Shown: positions 41,838 through 50,675 of the stretch, in pieces | Layout of the letters: each line of letters begins with the position of its first letter | Position numbering within the stretch: the first letter of the stretch is position 1 | Assembly: GCF_021412625.1 (NCBI RefSeq) | Contig: NZ_JAKCFI010000003.1 | Span: 1,054,001 to 1,118,000, forward strand | From: Myxococcus stipitatus | Lineage (GTDB): Bacteria > Myxococcota > Myxococcia > Myxococcales > Myxococcaceae | Direction of reading: 5' to 3' | Length of the DNA stretch: 64,000 bases | The notes under the pieces: generated by a model | Database searches by the model: none | Told to the model about the DNA's origin: nothing | What the model saw: only the letters and a program-made list of their open reading frames with translations | Program-made: the position numbers and the translations under genes

Positions 41838-43802
41838 TCAGTGGACGTGTCGGTTCGGCTGGCGGGTGGACGGAGGGGCGGGCGGATGTCGTGGCGCGCC
41901 GCCGAGGATGGGGAGGGCGACGTGGAAGGTGGAGCCGTGGCCCACCTCGCTCTCCACCCAGATGCGGCCGCCGTGGCGCTCGACGATGTCGCGGCTGATG
42001 TACAGGCCCAGGCCCAGTCCTCCGTAGGAGCGGGAAGACACGTTGTGGGCGCGGAAGTAGCGGTCGAAGAGCTGCTTCTGTTGCTCCTCCGGGATGCCGA
42101 TGCCCGGGTCCTTCACGGACAACAGCGCCGTCTCGCCATCGGCCTCCAGCGTCACGTCGATGGTGCCGCCGTCCGGGCTGTACTTGAGGGCGTTGTCCAC
42201 CAGGTTGTTGATGACCTGTTCCAGGCGGTAAGGGTCCGCGAACACCTGGATGGAGTGGGCGGGGGGGTCGTAGCGCAGCACGTGGTTGCCCCGCTGTGCC
42301 TCCATGGCCTGCACGACGTCCTCCACCAGCTGGTCCAGCCGCGTGGCCTCCCGGTGCAGCGCGAGCCGGCCCGCCTCGATGCGCGAGGCGTCCAGCAGGT
42401 CGTTGATGAGGCTGGTGATGCGCAGCAGGTGCTGTCGCGCGAGGTGGAGCGTGGCGGGGTCCACGTGCTCGCCGCGCTCCAGCTTGCGCTCCAGCGCGGC
42501 CAGCCGGAGGCTCAGTGGCGTGAGCGGTGTCTTCAGCTCGTGCGAGGCGATGGACAGGAAGTCGTCGCGCACGCGGATGGCCTCCTGGGCCTCGCGGTAG
42601 AGGCGGTCGCGCTCTTCTTCCGCGCGCTTGCGCTCGGTGATGTCCTCCACGAGCGCGCCCACGCCGAGCATGTGCCCGTCCGGCCCGTACACGGGATAGA
42701 GGCTCCCGGCGAGGTAGCCCTCCGGCGGGCACGGCATCCCCAACTCCCGCGTGCTCACCTCGCGCGCCTCCACGGGAACGCCGGTGTCGAGCACGCGCTC
42801 GAGCATCTGTTCGATGAGCAGTCCCGCGTGGCCCAGCACCTCGCTCGGGCGGCGCCCCCGGTGCTCGTCGGGCGTGGCGTCGTTGATGCGCGCCAACAGG
42901 TCGTTGACGCGCACGTAGCGCATGTCCGTGTCGAGGAAGCCCAGCCCCACGGGCGCGGTGCGGAAGAGGGTGGCCAGGAGCGCGAGGCTCTCGTCGCGTT
43001 CCTTCTCCGCCTTGCGCCGTTCGGTGACGTCCTCGACGAGCCCGATTCCCCCCTCGACCTGGCCCTCGTCGTTGTAGCAGGGCGCGAAGCGGATATGGAC
43101 CGGGGTCACCTTGTGGCCGGTGACCGAGCGGTAGCGCCCGTCGTACTCCGCGTCCCGACCGGCGAGCGTCTGCTGGACGCACTCCAGCAGCTTCTCGTCC
43201 CGGAGCGACATCAGGTGGAGCCCCACCAGCACGCGCTTGGGCGAGCCGGTGATGATGGAGAGCTGCTCGTTGCAGGCGGTGATGATGGGCGTGGTGTCGT
43301 AGTGGAAGATGCCCAGGGGGGCGTTCTCCACCACCAGCCGGTAGAGGTTCTCTCCGGAGCGGGCGGCGCCGGTCTCCATGGGCTGGACCCGGGCATGTTC
43401 GCGCGCATGCTCGACGGGCTCCCGCACGGTGTCGACGACCTCGTGGAGCCGCCGCAGGCTGAACATGACGCGCTCGTCCTCTCCCGTCCCGGTGGTGCCC
43501 ACGGTGACCTCGACCAGCACCTCGACGCCGTCGTGGCGCAGGCAGAGGATGCGGATGGGGCGGCCGCCGAGCGTCTCGCGGCGCGACAGCAGGTAGCGCA
43601 TCAGGCTCTTGCCCGCGAAGTGGCGCAGCCGCTGGGGGAAGAGCACGTGGACGGGCTGGCCGATGAGCGCCTCGCGCTTCCAGCCGAACAGGCGCTCGGC
43701 GGCGGCGTTCACGTGGCGGATGCGCTCGTGCGAGTCGCAGGCCACCAGGGGGTCGACCGCGGCGTCCAGCCAGGCGCTGAGTTCGTCATGGGCTGCGGCC
43801 AT
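41838..43802 (-). CDS. Soluble multi-PAS sensor histidine kinase
   Basis: The 654-residue kinase (start ATG 43802, with GGGGAGA just upstream) carries three PAS-type domains. These are at about 8-120 (VDPLVACDSHERIRHVNAAAERLFG), 150-270 (ENAPLGIFHYD) and 280-405 (FRTAPVGLGFLDTDMRYVRV). They are followed by a HisKA domain with FLSIASHELKTPL (phospho-acceptor His near residue 430). The HATPase domain follows, with NNLVDNALKY, DPGIGIPEE, LFDRYFR and GGLGLGLYI. There is no membrane segment, so it senses a cytoplasmic signal such as redox state or a small molecule. No response regulator is adjacent. It is on the same strand as the aminopeptidase gene upstream, separated by 255 bases. Confidence 0.9.
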   Translation of the reverse strand: MAAAHDELSAWLDAAVDPLVACDSHERIRHVNAAAERLFGWKREALIGQPVHVLFPQRLRHFAGKSLMRYLLSRRETLGGRPIRILCLRHDGVEVLVEVTVGTTGTGEDERVMFSLRRLHEVVDTVREPVEHAREHARVQPMETGAARSGENLYRLVVENAPLGIFHYDTTPIITACNEQLSIITGSPKRVLVGLHLMSLRDEKLLECVQQTLAGRDAEYDGRYRSVTGHKVTPVHIRFAPCYNDEGQVEGGIGLVEDVTERRKAEKERDESLALLATLFRTAPVGLGFLDTDMRYVRVNDLLARINDATPDEHRGRRPSEVLGHAGLLIEQMLERVLDTGVPVEAREVSTRELGMPCPPEGYLAGSLYPVYGPDGHMLGVGALVEDITERKRAEEERDRLYREAQEAIRVRDDFLSIASHELKTPLTPLSLRLAALERKLERGEHVDPATLHLARQHLLRITSLINDLLDASRIEAGRLALHREATRLDQLVEDVVQAMEAQRGNHVLRYDPPAHSIQVFADPYRLEQVINNLVDNALKYSPDGGTIDVTLEADGETALLSVKDPGIGIPEEQQKQLFDRYFRAHNVSSRSYGGLGLGLYISRDIVERHGGRIWVESEVGHGSTFHVALPILGGAPRHPPAPPSTRQPNRHVH

Positions 43803-44057
43803 GCTCTCCCCAGGACGCGGGCGGCCTGCGACGCGCCGCACGCGCCCGAACGCGAGGGATTCCGTCCACCCTCCTTGAAGGAGGTAGCCACGAGTCGCAC
43901 CCGCCGCTTGGCGGGGCTCACGGTCCTCCCTCCGTCTCGTGTGCCCGCCTGCTCACCGTCGACGAAGCCCGGCCCCTGGGGCGACCAGGGGGCCGTGCCC
44001 TCGCGCCAGAGGGCTCCGCCGGTTCGCCAGCACCGCGGCGGCCCCCGCCGTCCGCGA
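43803..44057. other. Intergenic region between PAS kinase and M1 aminopeptidase
   Basis: It contains a perfect palindrome CCTCCTT-G-AAGGAGG (43870-43884), 68-82 bases upstream of the kinase start. A short hairpin CCGCC-GCTT-GGCGG lies beside it. Either may terminate the upstream aminopeptidase transcript or act as an operator. No gene is seen. Confidence 0.4.
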
Positions 44058-46679
44058 CTACCTGCGCCGCTTCGCCGAACCCTTCTTCTTGGTGGGACGC
44101 GGCGAGGCCCGGGGCGCGCGCGCCGTGCCCGTCTTCGCGGCGGGGCGCTCCGTGGCGGGTGGAGGAGGGAGCAACTCCAACCGCTCGCGCAGCGCGCGGG
44201 TCGCCTCCTTCAATGCGTCCACCTCCTCGCGCAGCGCGGCCAGCTCGCGCGTCTGGGGTTCGCCCTCGCGCAGCGAGCGCACCGTCTCCCTGGCGGCGCG
44301 TCGCGCGCGCGCGTCGCTCAAGGGCGTGCCCTCCAGGTGGGGGATGAGCCGGCGGTCCCCGAGCGTCCGCGCGGCCTCGAAGACGCCCATCTGCACGCGG
44401 AACATCGGGTCGCGCAGCAGGTCCCCCAGCAGGTCCACCGCCTCGCGCTTGCGGCCCGCCACCTCCGCCAGCTTCGCCACGGCCTGCGTCGCGGCGCGGC
44501 GGAGGAAGGCCGGCTGTCCATAGGCGGTGCGCGCCACCGCGAGCGGGAAGGCGGCGGGGTCCTGCGACTCGGCGAGCCCGTCCATCGCGCCGGAGGCGAT
44601 GACGTCCTGGAAGGACGGCCGCGTGGCGACGGCCTCCAGGACCTCCACCGCGTCGGCGGGGCGCACCTTGCCGTAGCTGCGCGCGGCCTCCGCCTCCACG
44701 AAGTAGCTCGCGTCGCCGGCCTGCACCAGTGAGCGCAGGCGGGAGGCCACGTCGGGGTCCTTGCGGAACTCGCCCAGCGCGGCCACCACGGCGCGCCGCA
44801 CGCGGGGGTGCTCGACGTTCATCGCGGTGAGCAGGCGGGAGCGGGCCTCGGGCGTGCGGATGCGTCCCAGGGCGCGGGCGCACGCGGCGCGCGTGCCCCA
44901 GAACAGGCGCGTGTCGCCGAGCGCGTGGGCCAGGGCCTCCACCGCGCGGTAGCCTCCGTCCCGCCCCAGGGCCTGCGCGGCCTCGGTGCGCGCGCGGGCC
45001 TCGGGCGCCGCGCGCAGTTCCTCCATCCACAGGCCCGCGGACTTGTCCACCTCCAGCGTGCCCAGCACGTCCCGGCGCGGGTCCACGCGCACCTGCGAGG
45101 GCGCGGTGGCGCAGGGCAGGTGGAAGAAGTGCTCCGCGTCCGTTACCTCCAGCCGGTGGACGGTGTCCTGGTCCTCGACGGTGACGACGACGTCCAGCGG
45201 CAGGCGGAAGACCGGCGTCCCGGTGTCGGTGCGTTGGGTCTGCCGCACCTTGAGGCGCAGCCGCGCCTGCTCCGCCTCGTAGCGCACCTCCACCTTGAGC
45301 TCCGGGTGGCCGGGGGCGAAGACGTACTGGTCGAAGAAGCCATCCAGGTTGTGTCCGGTGGCCTGCTCGAAGGCGCGCGCCAGGTCCACCGTCTCCACCG
45401 TGCCGTGCCGGTGGCGGGAGACGTAGTGGCGCAGGCCCTGGAAGAAGAGCGCGTCACCCAGCCGGCGACGCAGCTCGTGCAACACCAGGCCGCCCTTCTC
45501 GTAGAGGTGCCGGTCGAAGACGTCCATGGGGGCGTGGAAGCGGCGCGACACGATGGGGCGCGCGTAGCGCTCCTTCACCTCGCCCAGGTAGGCCTCCAGG
45601 TCGACGAGGCGGTGCTGGTCGGCTTCGTCCACGCCGTCGGCGCGCTCCTTCCACAGCACCTCGCACCAGGTGGCGAAGCCCTCGTTGAGCCAGCCGTGCG
45701 GCCAGTCGCGGCAGGTGAGCAGGTCGCCGAACCACTGGTGCGCCAGCTCGTGGGAGATGAGCGGCTCGGCGGTGTAGTCGGCGTGCGCGCGCGCGTCATG
45801 GAGGACGGCGTCGGTGAGGCTGGTGGCGGTGGTGTTCTCCATCCCGCCGAAGATGAACTCCGTGAGGAACACCTGCGCGTAGCCGCTCCAGGGGAAGGGC
45901 TCGCCAGTGAGCTCCTGGAACACGCGCACCATCTCCGGGGTGCGCTGGACGCAGCGCAGGGCGTCCTCGCGCCGCCCCCGCGCGAAGAGATAGCGCAGGG
46001 GCACCGTGCCGCTCGAGTCGGTGACCTCCTCGAAGTCGCCCACCGCGAGCGTGACGAGGTAGGGCGAGTGGGGCTGCTCCATGCGGTAGTGCTGGGTGCG
46101 CCGGCCCGCCTGGACCCGGTCCTCCACGAGCACGCCGTTGGACAGCGACGTCATGCCCTCGGGGAAGGTCGCGATGACTTCCGAGGTCGCCTTCTGCGCG
46201 GGCGTGTCCAGGCAGGGGAACCAGCACCTCGCGTCGGTGTCCTGGTTCTGCGTCCAGGCCTGCCGGGGGCGGTCGGGATACGCGGCGTCGGGGCCCCAGA
46301 AGTACAGGCCCCGGCGCGGGCGCGTCGCGTAGTGGATGGCCACCTCGCGGGCCTGGCCCGGCTCCAGCGGCCGGGGCAGCTCCACGCGCAGGTGGGCGCC
46401 GGAGTTGGTGAAGCGCGCGGGCGTCTCGTCCACGAGCACGCGTGAGACCTCCAGGTCCACCGCGTCGAAGGTGAGCGTGGACAACGCGCGGACGGCGGAG
46501 ACGCGCGTGGTGCAGACACCGGAGATTCGAGCCTGCTCGAAGTCGAGGTCCAGCTCGAGGCGGAGGTGCTCCGCGCGGACGGGACGTTCCGCGGCGTAGT
46601 GCTCGGTGGCGCCGGGCAGGGCGAAGGAATGGGCGTCGGGGAGGGCGGGCTCGGAGGCGTGACGATGGCAGCAGCGCAT
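44058..46679 (-). CDS. M1-family zinc aminopeptidase with HEAT-like C-terminal region
   Basis: The 873-residue enzyme has the M1 exopeptidase motif GGMEN (278-282), the zinc site HELAHQW (H310, H314) with N-E-G-F (E333), and catalytic Tyr in HLYEKGG (Y393). After the catalytic part, residues 560-800 form HEAT-like helical repeats (GYRAVEALAHALGD, RRAVVAALGEFRKD, VEVLEAVATRP), as in the C-terminal basket of M1 enzymes. A coiled coil (REEVDALKEATRALRERLEL) and a Lys/Arg-rich tail end the protein. No signal peptide is evident from the ATG at 46679. It removes N-terminal residues from peptides in the cytosol. Confidence 0.9.
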   Translation of the reverse strand: MRCCHRHASEPALPDAHSFALPGATEHYAAERPVRAEHLRLELDLDFEQARISGVCTTRVSAVRALSTLTFDAVDLEVSRVLVDETPARFTNSGAHLRVELPRPLEPGQAREVAIHYATRPRRGLYFWGPDAAYPDRPRQAWTQNQDTDARCWFPCLDTPAQKATSEVIATFPEGMTSLSNGVLVEDRVQAGRRTQHYRMEQPHSPYLVTLAVGDFEEVTDSSGTVPLRYLFARGRREDALRCVQRTPEMVRVFQELTGEPFPWSGYAQVFLTEFIFGGMENTTATSLTDAVLHDARAHADYTAEPLISHELAHQWFGDLLTCRDWPHGWLNEGFATWCEVLWKERADGVDEADQHRLVDLEAYLGEVKERYARPIVSRRFHAPMDVFDRHLYEKGGLVLHELRRRLGDALFFQGLRHYVSRHRHGTVETVDLARAFEQATGHNLDGFFDQYVFAPGHPELKVEVRYEAEQARLRLKVRQTQRTDTGTPVFRLPLDVVVTVEDQDTVHRLEVTDAEHFFHLPCATAPSQVRVDPRRDVLGTLEVDKSAGLWMEELRAAPEARARTEAAQALGRDGGYRAVEALAHALGDTRLFWGTRAACARALGRIRTPEARSRLLTAMNVEHPRVRRAVVAALGEFRKDPDVASRLRSLVQAGDASYFVEAEAARSYGKVRPADAVEVLEAVATRPSFQDVIASGAMDGLAESQDPAAFPLAVARTAYGQPAFLRRAATQAVAKLAEVAGRKREAVDLLGDLLRDPMFRVQMGVFEAARTLGDRRLIPHLEGTPLSDARARRAARETVRSLREGEPQTRELAALREEVDALKEATRALRERLELLPPPPATERPAAKTGTARAPRASPRPTKKKGSAKRRR

Positions 46680-46815
46680 AAGCACGACCACTCTTTCTCA
46701 AGCCCGCGCCAGCGTCGAGACGGTGTCTTCGCGCAGTGTTCACCCCGCACCCTCGTGGCGACAGCCGGATGTATCACCTGCCCGGAAGGGGGTGCTTCGG
46801 ACTACGTTCTGCACC

Positions 46816-47637
46816 GTGCAGTTCGTCCTCTTCTTCTCCGACAAGCATGTGCGTGAGCAGCTCTTCGCCCGGGTGGACGGGACGCGGGGCCTGTTGCTCG
46901 TGGCCGGGGTGCGTCATGGCCCGGCGATGCGCTCCCCCCAGGCGCGCGAGCCCTTCGCGACGCTGGAGTTCCTCCATGGGGCCGTGTTGACGCAGGTGCT
47001 GGTCGCGGACGAGGGCACGCCGGAGGGCATGTGGAGGGACCCGCTCGGGGACCTGGCGGATCGCCTCTATCCCGACAGCAAGGAGGACGCCTACGCCATG
47101 ACGAACGGCTACCTCCTCCTGGAGGACGGCGCGCCGCGCGCGCTGGTGCGAAAGCAGGGGCTGCCGGCGGAGGACCTGTGGTTCCTGGAAGAGGCGCTCA
47201 GCAGGTTGACCTCGCGGGTTCCGCCGCCAGACCCCGCGCGGCGCCCGGGCAAGCGCAGGCCGGAGCCCGCTCCTCGCGCGCCGCGTCGTCCCGCGAGCCA
47301 CGGCGCGCCGCGTCCGCCGGAGCCGGACTGGCGGGACGAGACCGCGCCTCGGGGATATGGCCGCGTGGGCGCGCGAGCGGACGCGGAGGCCACGCCGCCC
47401 AGGGGCTCGCGCGGGGTGGCGCGCCCGCCGGAGAAGGACGCCTGGACCTTGCTGGGCATCGCCCGGGGGACGCCGCTGGACGAGGCGCGCAAGGCGTTCC
47501 GCGCGCTCATCTCCGGCTACCACCCGGACAAGGTGGCGCACCTGGCGCCGGAGTTCCGCGAGCTGGCGGAGCGGCGCACGCGCGAAATCCTGGAGGCGTG
47601 GGAGCAGGTGGAGCGCGACCTGAAGGACGCGGGCTGA
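46816..47637 (+). CDS. J-domain protein with uncharacterised N-terminal domain
   Basis: With the GTG at 46816 the product is 273 residues. The C-terminal 70 residues are a DnaJ-type J domain (DAWTLLGIARGTPLDEARKA, FRALISGYHPDKVAHLAPEF, RELAERRTREILEAW) including the HPD triad that stimulates DnaK ATPase. The N-terminal 130 residues (VQFVLFFSDKHVREQLFARV onward) form an unrecognised alpha/beta domain. A Pro/Arg-rich linker joins the two. J domains at the C-terminus deliver clients bound by the other domain to Hsp70, so the N-domain is likely a client or membrane adaptor. No ribosome site is obvious. Confidence 0.75.
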   Translation: MQFVLFFSDKHVREQLFARVDGTRGLLLVAGVRHGPAMRSPQAREPFATLEFLHGAVLTQVLVADEGTPEGMWRDPLGDLADRLYPDSKEDAYAMTNGYLLLEDGAPRALVRKQGLPAEDLWFLEEALSRLTSRVPPPDPARRPGKRRPEPAPRAPRRPASHGAPRPPEPDWRDETAPRGYGRVGARADAEATPPRGSRGVARPPEKDAWTLLGIARGTPLDEARKAFRALISGYHPDKVAHLAPEFRELAERRTREILEAWEQVERDLKDAG

Positions 47638-47643
47638 CGGGCT

Positions 47644-48642
47644 TCAGCCCACCGTGGGAATCGCGGCGTCGGGCGTCGCGAGCGTGACGGGGGCGGCGTC
47701 CAGGGCGAAGCGCGCGACGATGGGCATGTGGTCCGACAGCCCGTGGAAGCGGCTCCTCGCGTCGCCGAAGGGGCTCGTCTCCTGGGTGTCCAGCCACCGG
47801 ATGCCCGCGCTGGAGAAGACGTGGTCCAGGTGCATGCGCATGTGCATGAAGCCGGCGGTGGGGAAGCCCCGCGACACGGTCGGGTCGATTTGACCGACCG
47901 CGGCCTGCGCGCACGTCAGCCGCGCGTCACCGGTGAGGTAGCGGAACACGGGCGACGACGGGGGCGAGTTGAAGTCGCCGCAGACGACGAAGGGCTCGTT
48001 GGCCGAGTGGGCGTTGACGAAGTCCGCCAGCTTGCGCGCCTCGTGGAGTTGGTTGACGCCACAGCCCATCTTGTCCTTGGTGGACCAGAACTCGCGCGCG
48101 AACGGCGTGGGCAGGCTCAGGTGCGTGTTGAAGACGTGGAAGGGGCGCCCGTCCGCGCGGCGCAGCAGGCGCATGTGCGCGCAGATGCGGCTCTGCTTGC
48201 GGTCCTTCAACCGCTGCACGTGGTGGTGGGTGATGGCCTGGGGCGAGGCCACGTTGTGCTTGTCCACCTGGAGGGTGCGCGTGTTGACGAGCACCGCGAG
48301 GCCGGTGGTGTAGAGCGACACCTCACCCAGCTTGTAGTGGTGCGCGCGGAAGTAGAAGGCCTCGTAGGGCATGTCGCGCGCCTGGGCGGCGAATGTCTCC
48401 TCCATGCGGCCCATGAAGGCCATGAGCTGCGTCTCGCCGGGCTGCTTGGGCCGGTCGGCGATGGTGCTGCGCAGCGAGGTCGTCTCCACCTCCTGCAGAC
48501 AGACGACGTCCGGCAGCGGGTCGAGCCCCGCCAACGCCGCCGCCACGCGGCGCTTGGGGCCCAGGGTGCTCGCCAGGCCGCGCAGCATGTGGCCGAAGTA
48601 GCGGACGTTGTACGTGACGATTCGCAACGCAGGGTCGGTCAT
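47644..48642 (-). CDS. Endonuclease/exonuclease/phosphatase (EEP) family protein
   Basis: The 332-residue protein has the EEP superfamily motifs in order: LRIVTYNVRYFG (N), DVVCLQEVET (metal-binding Glu), FHVFNTHLSLP, FVVCGDFNSPPSSP (catalytic D and N) and LDHVF with a final GLSDHMPIVA (His). These enzymes cleave phosphodiester or phosphoester bonds in DNA, lipids or inositol phosphates. No signal peptide is present, so a cytosolic role is likely, but the substrate cannot be assigned. It is convergent with the J-domain gene with only six bases between stops. Confidence 0.85.
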   Translation of the reverse strand: MTDPALRIVTYNVRYFGHMLRGLASTLGPKRRVAAALAGLDPLPDVVCLQEVETTSLRSTIADRPKQPGETQLMAFMGRMEETFAAQARDMPYEAFYFRAHHYKLGEVSLYTTGLAVLVNTRTLQVDKHNVASPQAITHHHVQRLKDRKQSRICAHMRLLRRADGRPFHVFNTHLSLPTPFAREFWSTKDKMGCGVNQLHEARKLADFVNAHSANEPFVVCGDFNSPPSSPVFRYLTGDARLTCAQAAVGQIDPTVSRGFPTAGFMHMRMHLDHVFSSAGIRWLDTQETSPFGDARSRFHGLSDHMPIVARFALDAAPVTLATPDAAIPTVG

Positions 48643-48911
48643 ACGAAGTCCGTGCCCCCGATGGGCACCAGGTAAAGCTACTAACAGCCGGGCCCTCTGG
48701 CTTCCCGCCGAAGCACGTTCCCCGACCGAACGGCCGCCCGCTGGCCTGTCTATCTATCGTTGCCGGGCGACGGGTATTCCCGACGCCCTCTTGCAAGGCG
48801 CCCGTGCCAGCCATTTCATGGAGGACCGCCGGGCGAGCAGGCCCGTGGTGCCCCTGGGCGCGGCTGGTGTCGGAAGCAGACGTGGAACCCATCTCGCGGA
48901 GAGGAGCGGCA

Positions 48912-49439
48912 ATGAGACGAATTGGCTGTGGGCTGGGGGCGGCGGTCTCGGTGGGCGCGCTGCTGTCGGGGTGCGGCGGCTTCGAGAAGAGCGTCTACGA
49001 CATCGAGCTGAACGCCGAGGAGCTGAGCGCCGTTCCTTTCCATTGTCAGAATGGCTCCGAGGGACGGGGTGACGCCTGGGACCTCGTCGCCCAGCAGCGC
49101 TGGACCATCACCGAGGGAGACCTCAGCGACACCCAGATGGAGGTCCCGGGCTTCTACCGGACCCGCTTCCATGGTGACACGGGCGTGTCGGACGACGTCC
49201 CCTACCTCATCGGAGGCACGTCGTCCTCGGCGGGGCCCTTCCAGTTCCTGGCCATCGACTCCGGGGCGGACGAAGAGACCTCCTACAGCTATGCGCACCG
49301 CTTCGTCATCGAAGGGGACTCGCTGGAGGCGGACCACATCCGGGGCTTCTTCGAAACCCGGACGACCTGGTCCAGCTGGATGAGCGAGGGGTGGTGCGCG
49401 TCCCGCGTGAGCTTCACCGGTCGTCGCGTGAACGAGTAG
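48912..49439 (+). CDS. Hypothetical lipoprotein, paralogue 1
   Basis: The 175-residue protein has a lipoprotein signal ending LLSGC (C21) and a mature domain starting GGFEKSVYDIELNAEELSAV. Two cysteines after the lipobox (C in VPFHCQ and in GWCASRVSF) could form a disulfide. GAGGAG lies six bases before the ATG. It is followed by a clear paralogue with the same CGGFEKS-YDIELN start and the same (A/W)SRVSFTGRRV-type end. No known family is recognised; the conserved pattern suggests a small beta-rich outer-membrane-associated protein. Confidence 0.78.
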   Translation: MRRIGCGLGAAVSVGALLSGCGGFEKSVYDIELNAEELSAVPFHCQNGSEGRGDAWDLVAQQRWTITEGDLSDTQMEVPGFYRTRFHGDTGVSDDVPYLIGGTSSSAGPFQFLAIDSGADEETSYSYAHRFVIEGDSLEADHIRGFFETRTTWSSWMSEGWCASRVSFTGRRVNE

Positions 49440-49696
49440 CGTCGCGAGCCCGGGCCGGAGGCGACGCGGGGCTCGTCTCCGCGTTGCGTGGCACACCCGT
49501 GGCAGTTCGGCTCGCACCGGCGGCGCGCGACCGTTCGTTGACGGGTGAAGGTGATTCCGACGCGCCCTTGCTGACAGACGGATGTCTGTGTTTCATGAAC
49601 GAAGCTGGCCGCGAACACGAGCCTCCATGTCGAGCGGGGTCCTCACGTGTTCACGGCGCGGACGGAACGCGGATACGAAGCTCGCTGGGAGGAACG

Positions 49697-50236
49697 ATGT
49701 CGCTGAGAGGGATTGTCGGGACGTGGGGGATGGGTGGAGTGCTGGTGGGCCTCCTGGTGGGGTGCGGCGGGTTCGAGAAGAGCACCTATGACATCGAGCT
49801 GAACGAGGACGAGCTGAGCAGCGTCCCGTACAGCTGCGAGAGCGGCAGGACGGGGCGGAGCACGTCGGGCTGGTCCTTCGATGTGCGGCAGCGCTGGACG
49901 TTCTCCGACGGGATTTACGGAGGCACCTGGCTGGAGGTGCCCGGTTACTACCGGGAGTTCATCCATCGCGACACGACCGCGTCCGCGGATGTGCCGTACG
50001 TCCTGGAGGGGACGACCTCCTCGGAGGGGCCGTTCCAGTTCGTCGCGATCGACTCGTGGGTGGAGTTCGAGACCGCCGCGCAGCTCGTCCTGCGGTTCTA
50101 CGTCGACAGCGACTCCCTCGAGGATGACCGCATCCAGGGCTTCGTCGAGATGAGGTCGGACTCCACCGACATGATGATGGGGAGCGACGTGTGTCGCTCC
50201 TGGGTGAGCTTCACCGGTCGCAAGGTGAAGGAGTAG
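49697..50236 (+). CDS. Hypothetical lipoprotein, paralogue 2
   Basis: The 179-residue protein has a lipobox LLVGC (C23) followed by GGFEKSTYDIELNEDELSSV, and ends WVSFTGRKVKE. It shares most of its motifs with the gene just upstream, including the QRWT, EVPG(F/Y)YR and TTSSEGPFQFVAIDS segments. The pair arose by tandem duplication and has since diverged. A GGGAGG ribosome site precedes the ATG. The 257 bases between the paralogues may carry a separate promoter. A strong terminator follows. Confidence 0.78.
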   Translation: MSLRGIVGTWGMGGVLVGLLVGCGGFEKSTYDIELNEDELSSVPYSCESGRTGRSTSGWSFDVRQRWTFSDGIYGGTWLEVPGYYREFIHRDTTASADVPYVLEGTTSSEGPFQFVAIDSWVEFETAAQLVLRFYVDSDSLEDDRIQGFVEMRSDSTDMMMGSDVCRSWVSFTGRKVKE

Positions 50237-50243
50237 CCCGCGC

Positions 50244-50269
50244 GGGAGGGGGACACGCGCCCCCCTCCC
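50244..50269. terminator. Bidirectional terminator between the lipoprotein pair and the DUF3037 gene
   Basis: A perfect 9-bp stem GGGAGGGGG/CCCCCTCCC with an eight-base loop lies eight bases after the lipoprotein stop and just before the convergent stop at 50274. It is followed by TGTTTC on the plus strand. Confidence 0.65.
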
Positions 50270-50273
50270 TGTT

Positions 50274-50675
50274 TCACGCCTGGCGTTTCACGCGCACCAC
50301 GGTGTCCAGCAGGTGCTCCACCGCGGCCCGGGGTTCGCCCTGGCACAGGCCCGAGTGCACCGGGCCCGTCTGGAGGATGGTGCTGCGCGGCGCCACCAGC
50401 CAGTGCCAGCGCTCCTTCTGGGGGAGCTGACCGATGGGGCCCGCGCCCTTGCCGCCCTCGCTGACGCGGCGGAAGCTCTCCAGGTGCCCTCGCACCAGCG
50501 CCAGGTCCACGTCCGGCGCGAGCGCCTGGAGCCGCGCCTCGTCCAGCTCCACGCGGGCGTCCAGGAAGCGCTGCGTGGCGCAGAACAGGACGACGCCCAC
50601 GTTGATGAACTCCTCGCGCTCCACGCGGGGCACCACGCGGATGATGGCGTAGTCAAACGAGCTGGGCGCGGGCAC
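50274..50675 (-). CDS. DUF3037 family protein
   Basis: The 133-residue protein shows the DUF3037 pattern: an opening FDYAIIRVVPRVEREEFINV and GVVLFC, followed by LDARVELDEARLQAL and a C-terminal basic helix. Function is unknown. It overlaps the 3' end of the HipA-like kinase gene by 23 bases, and this neighbour pair recurs in bacterial genomes as far as I recall, so the proteins probably act together. It lacks any DNA-binding domain, so it is not a HipB-type antitoxin. Confidence 0.8.
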   Translation of the reverse strand: MPAPSSFDYAIIRVVPRVEREEFINVGVVLFCATQRFLDARVELDEARLQALAPDVDLALVRGHLESFRRVSEGGKGAGPIGQLPQKERWHWLVAPRSTILQTGPVHSGLCQGEPRAAVEHLLDTVVRVKRQA

